Source of the DNA: Vanilla planifolia
Lineage: Eukaryota; Streptophyta; Magnoliopsida; Asparagales; Orchidaceae
NCBI GenBank assembly: GCA_023846275.1
Contig: CM043870.1
Span: 13,525,527 to 13,589,526, forward strand
Reading direction: 5' to 3'
Length of the DNA stretch: 64,000 bases
Under the pieces are notes generated by a model that made no database searches, was not told the DNA's origin, and saw only the letters and a list, made by a program, of their open reading frames with translations. Shown here in pieces: positions 36,831-50,500 of the stretch (position 1 is the stretch's first letter; every line of letters starts with the position of its first letter). Position numbers and translations under genes: made by a program.

Positions 36831-38984
36831 TTTATCCTTATTTATTTTTTTAATTCATAGTAATTTCAAATGAGGTCTAATCAACGAGCTTTACAAAGTA
36901 AATAGTTTTTATTATTTATACTAATTTACATTTTTAATTCATAGCACAAATCACAGTCATATCGAGTATAATTAAACATCATAAGAGTTATCTTAACAAT
37001 CTATATTCATTGAAACACCATTTTTAATATTTTTTAACGTTTTATTTTCTAATGATTTGTCATTTTTTATAAGATTTTTTTCGTTTATACAAGATTTCAT
37101 TATTAAGGGTGTGATATTATATCTCCTAAGGATCTAATTATGCAACTTAGAAAATTTATCTAGTTTCTTAAAATATTTCATTTTTATTTGGTTGTATTAT
37201 TATTTTACAAAAAATTTTCTATCATGTGACCTTTACATCAATTTATATTGTTATTTTATATTGCTTAAATTTATCTCATTTTATCTCTACTATATGTTTA
37301 CTTAAATATGAATATAATAATATATTACATTTTTCATGTTTACTTTGTTGCCTCACAACAAATGGAATCCTAGTGCAATTGTGACTAAATAATTTTCATT
37401 GGAATCAGCTCATTAAGATTTATCAAAATAAATTTTAATTTCCATATTTTTTTAATATTTAAATTCTTAGGTTTTGTAATATTTCATAAGCCATTTTGAC
37501 TCATAACTGATTCGATAATTGAGGATATTACACCCAACCTCCTTAGTGTCTAAAAATGTAACTTTCACATAAAATATTTCTTATTTCTTCAAATTTTAAC
37601 TTTGATTTGGAAATGCTAGTTTGTAACTCCAAGCCTCCTTTGGCGTAATGTTTGCATCACTTTGATTTAGTCATATTATATTATTGCATTTTATCTCATT
37701 TCAAATTTAAATTATATTGGTTATTTTTAAAAAATTAATATATTATTATATGTAGTTATTTAAATTTATATTTTCTTGAATTTGAAATAAGGTCAGGCTG
37801 AGATTAATCAAAGGTCGTTGAACTACACTCAACAAACTCATTTTTCTATGGCTTTTCATCTTTTACGAGACATATCGATTCGTAACATATTTATGGTTGA
37901 TGAAGTTACACTCCATTTTCTTAGTGTTTAAGAATTCAACTTTTGTCTCAATTTATCTCATTTTTTTAACTTTTTCACCTTCATTTTTCCATAATAATAC
38001 CAAGCTCCCTTTCTCCTCTTTGAAACATTGACATTGCTTTGATTAAGGTAGGTTATACTACATTGCTTTATCTCATTTTAGCTTCAAAATATGTATATTT
38101 AATATTTAAATAGTAATATTTTATTATTGATTCTTATTTAATGCTTTTAACTCACACTAATTCTAGATGAGGCTTAATTGAGACGAAACAAATGTCAGTA
38201 GTCTCCCCTCCATGAGATCTATTTAATTAGTTATTTATTTTTATTTTATCAAATATTCTACTTTATAGGTTTTTTGCATGAATTATGAGATATTGTAATT
38301 CTTAGCCTACTTAACAATTAAGAGTGTTATAGTAGATCACTTCGGTAACATCAAATATACCTTTTCATTAAATTTTATCACAATTATTTTAAAATATTTG
38401 CTTTGATTAGGTCATAATACTTTGTAATTTTGAATCTACTCTCATATGACCCATTTGATGTAATTTTTTTGTTTTAATATATATCTAATTAATATTGAAA
38501 AAACAATTTGTTATTATTTATGCTTTTTTTAGCTTTGTAATTTGTTGTAATTCCAAATGCAGTATGATTTAGAAGAAATAAGATCATTGTAGTTGTCGGT
38601 ATAAGATCTATCCAACTACATATCCATTTACTTATTTTCAAATATTTTTACTTTTTTGGGGTTTTGGCGCACTATGGGAGACAATTTCATCCTAAAATAA
38701 TTTATATTAGACATTTCATTCTCAATCTCCTCTTATTTATGACAACAACTTTCCCATACAATTTATCTCAATTCTACAATATTTTTTTTTGATTTGGTTA
38801 TATTACTTTGAAACTATAATTATATTTATTTGAAAACTTTACATCACTTTTATTTTGTTAGATTAAAATGGTTTAATTTATCTCAATTCAACTTTAATAT
38901 TTATTTATTTCATATATTAAAAAAATTTATAATTATTTTTTCATATTCAATTTTGTAATTCTCAAAAATTTGAAACTAGGTCTA

Positions 38985-39021
38985 ATTGAGATGAAAGAAA
39001 TGTATTTGCACTCATCTCGAT
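38985..39021. repeat. Dyad symmetry element of the repeat unit (example)
   Basis: Arms attgagatga (38985-38994) and tcatctcgat (39012-39021) pair along 10 bp with one G-T, with a 17-bp loop. Equivalent arms are recognisable in many units of both orientations, for example near 8846, 20375, 41560, 53100 and 57220. The flanking 'ctcatctcgatgag' is itself nearly symmetric. Its function is unknown. Confidence 0.65.
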
Positions 39022-42000
39022 GAGCTCTATCAAATTAAATATTAATTTGAATTTTTTAAAATTTTTAATTTTCTTATTTTTTAATTCACCATGACATGTT
39101 TTAATTTGTAGTTGATTTGAGGTTCATGGATGATATAACAAATTTCTTTAGTTTCTTAGAAATGCAACATTTATATAATTCTCTTTCCTTATCCTCAAAA
39201 TTTATGATTTATTTTTTTATATTACATTATAATTTAAATCTGCACTCATGTGACCTTTACATTTCATTAATTTGGTTGTGAAATATTATTTAATTTTTTT
39301 ATCATTTCAACTTTAAATAAATTAAATTAATATTAAAATAATATTTCGTTATTTTTTTTACCCATTTAGTTTGATAAATCTTAATAAATAAAAATTATGT
39401 TTAATCTAGATGAAAATATGTCATTACACCAATCTACAAGACCGTTATCTAATAGAACAGTTATTTTTTTTCTTTTTAAAAAATTTGCTTTCAAGGGTTT
39501 TGGTATATTTTGTGAGTTATTCCAATTCATACAAGATTTGATGATTAATGATGTTGCATTCAATTTACTTGGTTTCCTGGAATACAACTATTCCATACAA
39601 TCGAACTCACTTGTTCAATGTTTTTTTTTACTTTTTTTATATAGATGCATTATTAGGAAACAATAGTTCTCTTATCATGTGACCAATACATCCTTTTGAT
39701 TGAGTTAATTATATTGCATCAATTAATCAATTTTAAACTTTATTTTATGTCATTGAACATTAAAATAATAATTTATTTTTATTTATAAAAATCAATAGAG
39801 CAATTCAAAGTAACTCAAATGATGTTCTAATTGAGACTAAACAAAAGTCATCTTACTTGCATTAATGAACTTTTTTTAATAAAATATTAAAATTTATATT
39901 ATTAAGTAATTAAGTTTCTAAGGTTTCAACAAACTTTATAAGACATTCCACTTCATACCAAAGTTTCTTAGAATGCAAAATCCGATATAAATCATCTCAT
40001 TTTTCCCTTTTTTGTTTTGATTTTTATATATTGCTATGAAATTCTAATTCTCTCCTCTTGTAACCTTTACCTTGCCTTCATTTAGTTTTATTATATTACT
40101 TTAGTTTATCTTATTTTAGTGGAAATATTGGTCTATTTACAATTAAAAGCATACTTTATTATTAATTTTCTTTTGTTTGGTGATTCATAATAATTCTAAA
40201 TGAGCTCTAATCAAGCAAGAAAAACATTAATAAACTTAAATTGATGAACTCTATCCAATAAAATATTTATTTATATTAATTATTAAAAATTTTATTTTTT
40301 AAGATTTTGGAAAATTTTAAGAGGCATTTTGATTCATACCTAGTCTGATGATCAAACATATCATACATAATCTCACGAGTACCTTGGAATGAAACTATCC
40401 CATGTAATTTCTATGAAATTTTCAAAATTTTCAATTAGTTTTGGTTGTAATGCTATGAAATGCTCATTCACCTTTCATGTGACCTTATCATCTCCTTTTT
40501 TTGTTTATTACAATATTTTAGTTTGCCTCATCTCAATGGTATTATATATTTATTTATATTAAAAAAATGATTTGTTGTTAGTTATTGTTATTCACTTTGG
40601 TAATTCATAGTAATGAAACTTTGGGTCAAATGTTGACAAAATAAGAGTTGTTAGACACATATCGATGAGCCCTATCGAATTAAATATTGATATTTCTATT
40701 TTTTAGATGTCATATTTTTTAAGATTTTGGTGGGCTTTATATCTTATATTGATTCAATGGTGATTTGACAATAAATGATGTTATGCTCCATCTTGTTAAT
40801 ATCTTGTACTGGAACTTACACTCATACATTCTAATTTCTTCAAAATGTTTGTTTTGTTTTCGTTATATTGCTATGTAACTAAAGCTCTCCTCTTATGTGA
40901 TATTTGTATTTTTTTGTGTTTGTTATAATACATTGCTTTAGTTTAACCTATCTAACTTTTAAAATTTATTTACTCATTAAAAAATGAATTTATTATTCAT
41001 CATGCTTATTTAATTGGAATGGACAATACTCCAACTAAAGAGAATTTAGCTCAAATGAAAATTATTGGGCTAATATGATCGAGCTCACCCAAATTAAATA
41101 TTTTTATTTTTTTAAAATATTTTAATTCCTTTGGTTTTGCCATGTTTTACAAATAATGACCTTTGCATCACTTTCATTAGTCTATTTTATATTGTTTCAA
41201 TTTATATCATTTTAGCTTTAACACAAATTTATATAGTCTTAAAACAATAATTTGTTCTCATTTATGCTAACTTACTTTGTTAAATCAAAACAATTTCCAA
41301 TGAGGTTTGTTCAAGGAGAAATAAATATCATTAGACATTTGCTTCATTCAAAAAAAATTTATTTATATATTTTTAAATATTTAATTTTCTAGATATTTGT
41401 CATGCTTTGCAACACAGTTCGATTCATCCCTCATTTGACTCTCTAGAATGATCCACTCAACCTCCCAATCTTCCAATCCAAATTCCCTATAAAATTTATC
41501 TTTTTTCTTAAAATTCCATATTATTTTAGTAATTCATAAAAATTCTTAATGAGGTGTGATTGAGATGAAACAATCATCACTAGAGTTGTTTTGATGAGCT
41601 CTATCCATGTAAACAATCACTTTTATGTTTTTAAATATTTTTTATTTTTTTAATATTTTATTAGGCTTTTTTAGATTTTTTTTAATTGTACCTTGTTTGA
41701 TAATTGAGGTTGTAACACTTGATCTCCTTAGTATTTTGGAATACAATTTTAAGTATAATTTATCTTATTATATGAAATACTATCTTATAATTTTGTTATA
41801 TTTAAATAAAATTATAATTTTACTTTTTTTTTAGCTTCACATTATTTTGAAATGATTAAATTACATTATCTCAATTTATCTCATTTCAGTCTTAATAAAC
41901 ATATACATAATATTGAAATAAAAAATTATTATTATTTGTTTTTAATTTTTTTGGTAATTAACAATAATTCCAATTGAGGCTTCATATAGACAAAACAAAC

Positions 42001-45000
42001 ATCATTAAACTCACCTTAAATTGCTCTATCACATTTCAAATTCCCTTTTATATTTCAAAGTATTTTATTTTTCATAATTTTAGAATATTTTATGAGATAT
42101 TTTGATACCTTCCAAATTTGATGATTGAGAGAGTTACACTCAATCTCCTTATTATGTTGGAATATGAATCATTATTGTATAATTTATCTAAGTTTCCGAA
42201 CATTCTACATTGATTTGGTTATATAAGTATCTTACTCTAAATCTCATCTCGTGTGACTCTTACATCACATCCATTTGGTTATATTTATCATTTTATCTTC
42301 TTTCAGCTTTAATATATTTTTTTTGATAATCTATAAATAATTCATTATTATTTTTTCTTTACTTTTTTTATTAATTTGTAATAAATCTAAGCTAGGTTTC
42401 TTCAATACAACCAAATCTTCTGGGGCAGATCTTGATTGATTTTATGCTATTAACTATTTATTTTAATTTTTTCAAATATTTTATTATTATATTTTTACAA
42501 TGTTTGATAATTCACTTTTATTCAATCCTTATTTCTTGTCTTATTTTGAAACTTTGACTTTCCATCATTTGTCCTTCATATTACATTGATATAGTTAGAT
42601 TAATTTGTTTTAATTTATCTTATTTTAGGTTTAAAATATAATTAATTCATGCCATAGTAATTATTTATAATTAGTGTTGCATATTTAAATTGGTGACTTG
42701 AAGTAATTCTAAAATGTGGTCCTATTGAGATGAAACTCACATCGTACGACTAGTCATAACTGGCTCTATCATATTAAATGTTGTTACATTCATTTTTAAA
42801 TATTGTTTCTAGAGTTTTTGTCTATTTTATGAAATATTTTAATTTTTAACTAATTTGACAATCAAGTCTATTACACATGATCTCCTTAATATCTTTGATC
42901 TTAATATTCCTATATAATTTATCTTTTTTCATTAAATTATTTGTCTTTATTAGGTTATGTTATTATGTCAGTTTAGATCCCCTCTCATACTGCCTTTACA
43001 TCGCAAAGATTTGATTATATTATATTGCTTAAATTTTTCTCATTTAAGTTGTAGTTATTATTTTTTTATAATAAAAAAGTAGATTATTATTATTTCTTCT
43101 TAGTTTATTTTGTAATAATTTATAATTCAAAGCAAGATCTAATTAGGATGAAACAAATATTGTTGGACTCACTACGATGACCTCTATCTAGTTAAATATT
43201 TGTTTGCATATTTTGGGTGTTTTGCTTTAAAGGGTTTGAAATATTTTATAAGACATTAACAAACTTATCTAATTTAACAAATAATGATGTTACTTTAGAT
43301 CTTCATATTATCTTGGAATACAACTTTTCTATATAATTTATAAAATTGTTGATTTGTTTTCTTTAATTTTGTCGTGTTATTGTGAAACTCTAATTCTCCT
43401 CTCACTTGACTTTTAAATCATTTTTACTTGATATTATTACGATGATTTACCTTATCTCATTTTAGTTTTGCTATATGTTTATTTAATATTAAAATAATTT
43501 CCATAATATTAAAGCTTATTTAATTATAAAATTTGTATTAATTCCTAATGTGGTGCAATAAAGAGGAAACAAATGTCACGAAAGTCTTTTACATGTGGTA
43601 TATTAATTTAAATATTTGTTAAATAGATTATTTATAGGTTTTTTAACTCTTTTTAAGAATTCTTTATTGTATCATATTTGATGATTAAGGATGTTACATT
43701 CTATCTCCTTAAAAACATGGAATGCAACTTTCCTGTAAACATTATCTCAAATTGTTAAATGTTTTGTTCTAATATGGCTGTACTACATTCAAACTCTAAC
43801 TCTCCATTCATGTGACCTTTACATCACTTTAATTTCATTGTATTACGTTGATTTTGTTTATCAAATTTTATCATTAATTTGTATTTGATTGATATTAAAA
43901 TAATGATTTATTATGATTTAAGCTTATTTACTTTGGAAATTCAGAGTAACACCAAATGAGGTTTAATAGAGATGAATAAAAAAACAATAGAATCATCTCA
44001 ATGAGCTTTATCCATTTAAATAATTATTTATATATATTTAAATATTTTAATTTTTATGGTTTGGGGGTATTTTATGATAAACTCTAGTTAATACCTTCAA
44101 AAATCACTTGATTAATCACTTTTTTTTAAAATTTTTAAAGTAATTTTTTTACCATGAAATAACCATTTTCCTCTTGTGTACCATTACATCATTTTGAATG
44201 ATTTATAGAACATGCTTATTCTTTTTAATTAGCTATTGTTATTTTATTTAGCAATTCATAGTAATTCTAATCAAGGTTTGATTGAGACGAAACTATGATT
44301 GTTGAACTCATTTTAACTAGCTCTATGAAATAATTATTCATATTTGCATTTTTTTATATTGTATTTTCTGTGGGTCTTAGGTTTTTTTACAAGTAATTTT
44401 GATTTAACATGATTTCATGGTTGAGTATGGTGCATTTCATCTCTTTAGTATTTTTGAATAAAACTTCCTACAATTATTTATCATATTTCATTAATTTATT
44501 TTTCATGATTTATTTATATTATTATGTATCATTAAATCATTTGTCATGAGGCATTTACATCATTTTGATTGGATTAAATTACCTTACTTCAATTTATGTA
44601 ATTTTAACTTTAATTTATATTTACGTTGTATTGAAATAACAATTTATCATTATATGAGGTTTTTACTTTTATTGTTAACAATATTTTCGATTAAGATTTT
44701 GTCAGAATGAAACAAAAGCCATTAGACGTGTTTGATATGATCTATTAAATTAATTATTTATTTTTTTTTATTTTAAATTAGAGGTTTTTTGTATATTTTA
44801 TGAAAAACAATGAGTCATACTTTATTTCATAATAAGGATATTGCACTGAATCTCAATAGTATTTTTTAATATAATCTTTCCACAAAATTTATTTCATTTT
44901 TAAAGAAATTTAAATTTGATTTTGTTATATTACTTTGAAATTTTAACCTTCATCTCATGTGACTATTATATCAATTTGATCTTTTGATATTACACTGCTT

Positions 45001-47496
45001 CGATTTTTTTAGTTCATTGTTAGTATATATAGCCTTATTTTGAAATAATAATTTTTTATTATTTTTATTTAATTAGTTTGCTAATTCACAATATTTTAAT
45101 CAACTTTCAATTAAGATGAAACAAGCATCGTTGAACTCACCAGAATGAGGTCTAACAAATTAAATATTCATATTTACAATTTTAAATATTTTATTTTATA
45201 GGATTTTTGCATGTTTCTCGATACCTTTAGATTTGTACTTCATTCACTGATTGAGGTTGTTATTCTTGATCTTCTCAATGTCTTGGAACATAACTTTGTT
45301 ATGTAAATTGTCTTATCTCATTAATATTTTTTTTATTTGTTTATACTACTATTTAACCCCAAATCACTTCTTATGTGATTTTTATATCACTTTGATTTGG
45401 TTATATTAGATTACTTTATTTTTTCTTATATCACTTCAATATGTAATTTGATAATTTTAAAGTAATAATTTTTTATTATCTATGCCTAATTGTTTCAGTA
45501 ATTTTTATTAAGTACCAATGATGTCTATTTTAGAGGAAATAAAGGTTGTTGGACTTTTCTCATTAAGCTATACAAAATTAAATATTTGTTTTAATATTTT
45601 TAAATATTTTTTTGATATTTTTTTATTAAATAAAAACAATTTTTAATTTTTCTAAATTTTATTATTGAGCTTCTTATACTCAATCTCTTAGTATCTTTTA
45701 ATTCAACTTTCTCACTTACTATATCCTATTTTTCAACTTTTTTGTTAGATTTGGTCTCATTATTTTGAAACTCTAACTCTCCCTTTATGTGACCTTAACA
45801 TAACCTTGATTTCGTTATGTTGTGTTTCTTTAGTTTATCTCACTATAGCATTAAAATATATTTGGTCACTGATAAAATAATAACATATTATTATTAATGT
45901 TTATTTACTTTTGCAGCTTGAATTAATTCTAAAAAAAGGTTTGATCAAGGAAAAATAAATGTTGATAGACTCATCTCGATCATCTTTATCAAATTAAATA
46001 TTCATTTCTAAATTTTTTTAATATTTTTCATTCTACCAACTCAACATGCCTTACAAGGCAATTAAATTTGTTGATGATTTGTTGAATGAGAATGTTCAAC
46101 TTAACCTTCATTATTTCTTGGAAAGAAATTTTCTAAAAATGTTTACCTTTTTTTCTTCAAATATTAGACAATGATTTTGTTATATTACTATTTAACTCTA
46201 AATCTCATCTCATTAGATATTCACATTACTTTGATATTGTTAGTTAACATTCTTAAATTCAACTCATTTCAACATTATTTTTATTTACTTGACTTAAATA
46301 TAGTATTTTATTATTTTTTATGCTAATATAGTTTCAAGTTTTTTGTAATTCAATTTGTTACACTATCAAGATGAAATAAACATCATTTAACTAACTTTGA
46401 CCATCTCTATGCACTTAAATATTTCCAATGCTTTTGGCATACTTTATTAGACATTTTTACTCATAATTAATTTGATAATTGATGATTTTGCACTAGATCT
46501 ACTTTTTATCTTGGAATGCATATTTTCCATAAAGTTTGTCTCAGTTCTTCAAAGTTTTTGAATTGATTTGACAATGTTACTTTGTAACCTTAAATGTACA
46601 CCCTTACTGATGTTCACATCACTTTGATTTAGTTGCATTGAATCTATTTAATTTATCTTATTTTAGATTTAAAATATATTTTCTAATTAGAAAATAATAA
46701 TATATGGTTATTGCCACTAACTTTAATTTTTATTTGTCAATAATTCCAAATGATAACCAATCTAGACTAAATAACCATCATTGAACATATCTTAATGAGC
46801 TCTTTTTTATTAAATGCTTTTTTTTTTAATTTTTAATTTTTTTATTTTAATATATGGCATTCTTTAATAGTCACTTATTCACTTCTTATTTGATTAATGA
46901 GGAGATTGTAGCGATTCTCCTCTACACCATGGAATACAACTTATTTGTACAATTTATCTAATTTCTTCTAATTTTTTTGCTTTTATTTGGTTAGATTGCT
47001 ACTTCGTGCTCTCTTGTATCTTTTATATAGCTTTGATTTTGTTAGATTACGTTGGCTTAATTTATATCGCATATGTTTGAATACATAAATACTTACTATA
47101 AAATAATAACTTGTTAATTATGTTTATCACCATTTACAATTCTTAAATTTTTAAAATGAGGTCTCATAACGACAAAACAAATGTTGAAAGCTTCATCTCA
47201 AAGAGAGCTATCCCATTAACTAGTTACTTTAAATATTTTAAGTATTTTATTTCTCATGATTTTAGCAAACTTAAGGAGTCATTTTAATTGTTACTATATT
47301 TAATATTATAGAATAATACAATCAATAACCCCGTCACCTTCAAATGAAACATTCCTTACAATTCAACTCATTTTCTTAAACTTTTTTCCTTTATTTGGAT
47401 ATAATACCATGTAACTCAAATGCTTCATTTATGAGTGCCAAACTTTTCTTTGATTTGGTGAAATTACATTACCTCAATTTATTTCATTTCACGCTT

Positions 47497-47577
47497 GATA
47501 TATATATATACACACACACACACATATAGATACATACACATATATATTTGTACATACATGTATAAATATATATAAAT
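47497..47577. repeat. Compound (TA)n(CA)n(TACA)n microsatellite
   Basis: TA repeats, then six or seven CA repeats, then ATAC/TACA and TA-rich words. It is the longest simple repeat in the window and occupies the same unit phase as the tracts at 11767, 20474 and 32153. Confidence 0.9.
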
Positions 47578-50500
47578 GAAAACAAGATTTTTTTATTATT
47601 TATGTTATTTACCTTGATAATTCATCATAATTTCACACGAGGTCCATTTAATATGAAAACAAGAGTCACTGTACTCAACTTGACAAGCTCCAATAAATTT
47701 ATTATTCAATTATGTCTTTTTTAAACATTTTTTACTAGGGCTCTAGATGATTTATATGACATTAAAATTTGTGCAAAATAAAACAATCAAGGATGGTATG
47801 TTCAATAAATATTATTCAATAAAACATTTATTTGTGCAAAATAAAACATTTTTTAAATTATTTTGAATTCATTTTGTCCTACTACAAAAAGACTCTAAAT
47901 CTCTAGCCTTGCAACCTTTGCATAGTTTTATGTTGTTTATACTACATTGCCATAATTTATTTCTTTTTAGCTACAACATATTTTTACTTATTATAGAAAC
48001 AGCAATTTTTTTTTTTTTTAATAATTAGTAGGAATTCCAAATGAGGATTGCTCAAGATGAGAAAAATATCTTTAGACTCATCTCCACGACCTCTCTTTAA
48101 TGAATATATAATTTCATCTTTTGAAATATTTTATTTTCCAAGATTTTGGCACACTTTATAAGAAATTTTTGTTCATGCCTAACTTTATGATCAAGGATGG
48201 TATAGCCAATCCCTTTATTATCTTGGAATCATGCTTTTGAACGCATTTTATTACTTTTTTTTCAAACATTTCACTTTGATTAAGTTGTATTTTTATAAAT
48301 TTTAATTCTACTATTATTTTACCTTTGCATTATTTTGATTTGGTTATACTATATTACGTCAATTTACTTTAATTTTTAGTTAATAAATATTATTCAAAAT
48401 AGAAAAAATAAATTTTTATAATTTATGTCTAGCTAATTCTTTTAATTTGCAATAATTATCAAGGAGGACTAACAAAGATGAAGCAAACATTTTTCGTATC
48501 ACCTTGATGAGCTCTATCTAATTATATATTAACTTTTTATATTTTTCAAAAAATTATTTTCCATTTTTTTCGAGTTCTTCATGAGGAGTTTTTCTTCATA
48601 ATTCGTTGGATAATAGAGGTGGTTATAATTGATACCATTAGTATTTTTGAATGTAACTTTTTTATTAAATTTTTCAAAATTTTCAAATAGTTTCCTTTGA
48701 TATTGTTATATTACTTTCAAACTACAATTCTCCTTCATATATGACATTTACACGCATCAAGTTTGTCATATTACATTACTTCAATTTGTATCATTTCAAT
48801 TTTTAACCTATATTTTCTTGGTAATAAAATAATTCTTTATTTTTAGTTATATTTATTTACTTCAATGATTTGTTGTAAGTCAAAACAAGATTTTATAGAT
48901 TGTGAATAAATAATGTACGACTCTTCTTATAGGCTTTATCTAATTAAATAATTAATTTTAGATTTTTGAATAATTTATTTAATAGAGTTTCCACAAATTT
49001 ACCAGACATTTTGAATAGTACCTTTTTTTGAAATTAACGATGTTATGTTCAATTTCCTTAATATCCTTTATTTTAGTTATCTCATAAAACTTTGTCTCAT
49101 TGCTCCAAATCTTTTACTTCAACTTGGTTATATTATTAAAAAACTTTATTTCTCCTCTGATATAAATATTACATCATTTTTTTTATTTTATAATAATGCA
49201 TCAATTAGTCTTGTTCTTGCCTTGTCATATGTTTATTAAATAAAAAATTAACAATTTATTATTTACTATTATTTTCTTTTCTAATTCCCAAAAGTTTCGA
49301 ATGAGTTCTAATCTATTTAAAATGACCATTGTTGGACTCATCTTGACAAAGACCTAAATAATTAGATATTTTTTAATATTTTAAAATATCATATTCTTTT
49401 AAGGTTTTGCCACACTTGATATTTTAATTTGAAGTTGATTTGATGAGCAAGGAAGTTACAATGTATATCTGGTGTTCTTAAAATGTAGCTTTTTAGTAAA
49501 ATTCTTCTTATATCTTTAAATGATTCTTGTTAATTTGGTTATACTATTATTAAACTCTAGTTCTTTTCTCATGTGTCCTTTACGTTACTTTGGTTTGTTC
49601 ATATTACTTTCCTTCAATTTAGCATATCTAATCTTAAATATATGTTTGCATTGAATTAAAATAATTTTCCATTTTTTTACTTTTTTATTTTCATAATTTG
49701 TAGTAATTTCAAACATGGTCTAGTCAACATTAAATAAATGTCATTAGACTAGCCTCGACGAACTCTATCTAATTGTATTTTTATTTTTATACTTTTAAAC
49801 ATTAATTTTTAAAGGTTTTGGCACAATATATCTCGCATTGTACTCAGACTTGATTTAAGAATTGGAGATGTTACAATCAATCATTTTAGTATCCTGGAAC
49901 ATAACTTTCTTGAAAAATTTATCTTATAATTAAAATAACTCAATTTGAATTGGTTATATTACTTTCAGAGTCTTATTTTTCCCTCTTGTAAACTTTCTAA
50001 CACTTTCATTTTTGTTAGACTAAATTTCTTTAATTTTATATGGCAATTCAAAGAAATTTCAAATAAGGCCTCATTAAGATGAAACAAACAATGTTGTACT
50101 CGTCTCCAAAAACTCTATCAAATTAAAATTTATGATAAATTTTGCAATATTTTACTTAAAATACTTTTCCAATGCTTTACAAAATATTTCTATCCAGACT
50201 TGTTTGGATGATCAAGGATGTTACACTCATAATCTTAAGCATCTTGTCATGCAACTTTAAAAAAAATGTTTCTCATTTCTTCATATCTTTTTCTTTAATC
50301 ATGTCAATTTACATTAGAAGTATAATTCTCCTCTTATCTAATCATTACATCACTTTGATTTTATATCATTACAGTTCTTTAATTTATTTAATTTCATCTA
50401 TAATATATTTTTGCTTAATATTACTATTAAACCTTATTATTATTATTCTTATTTATTTTTGTAAACTTTTGTAATACCAAATGAGGTTCAATCAAAATAG

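Noticed and set aside
39381-39666. Overlapping ORFs on both strands (68 and 89 codons)
   Set aside because: They are within one unit of the tandem repeat; the equivalent phase in other units is broken by stops, so no protein is conserved.
50172-50474. 100-codon ORF, hydrophobic (Ile/Leu/Ser-rich)
   Set aside because: The hydrophobic look comes from T-rich codons of the reversed repeat. Its start and length are not shared with other units, and it lies entirely in the array.
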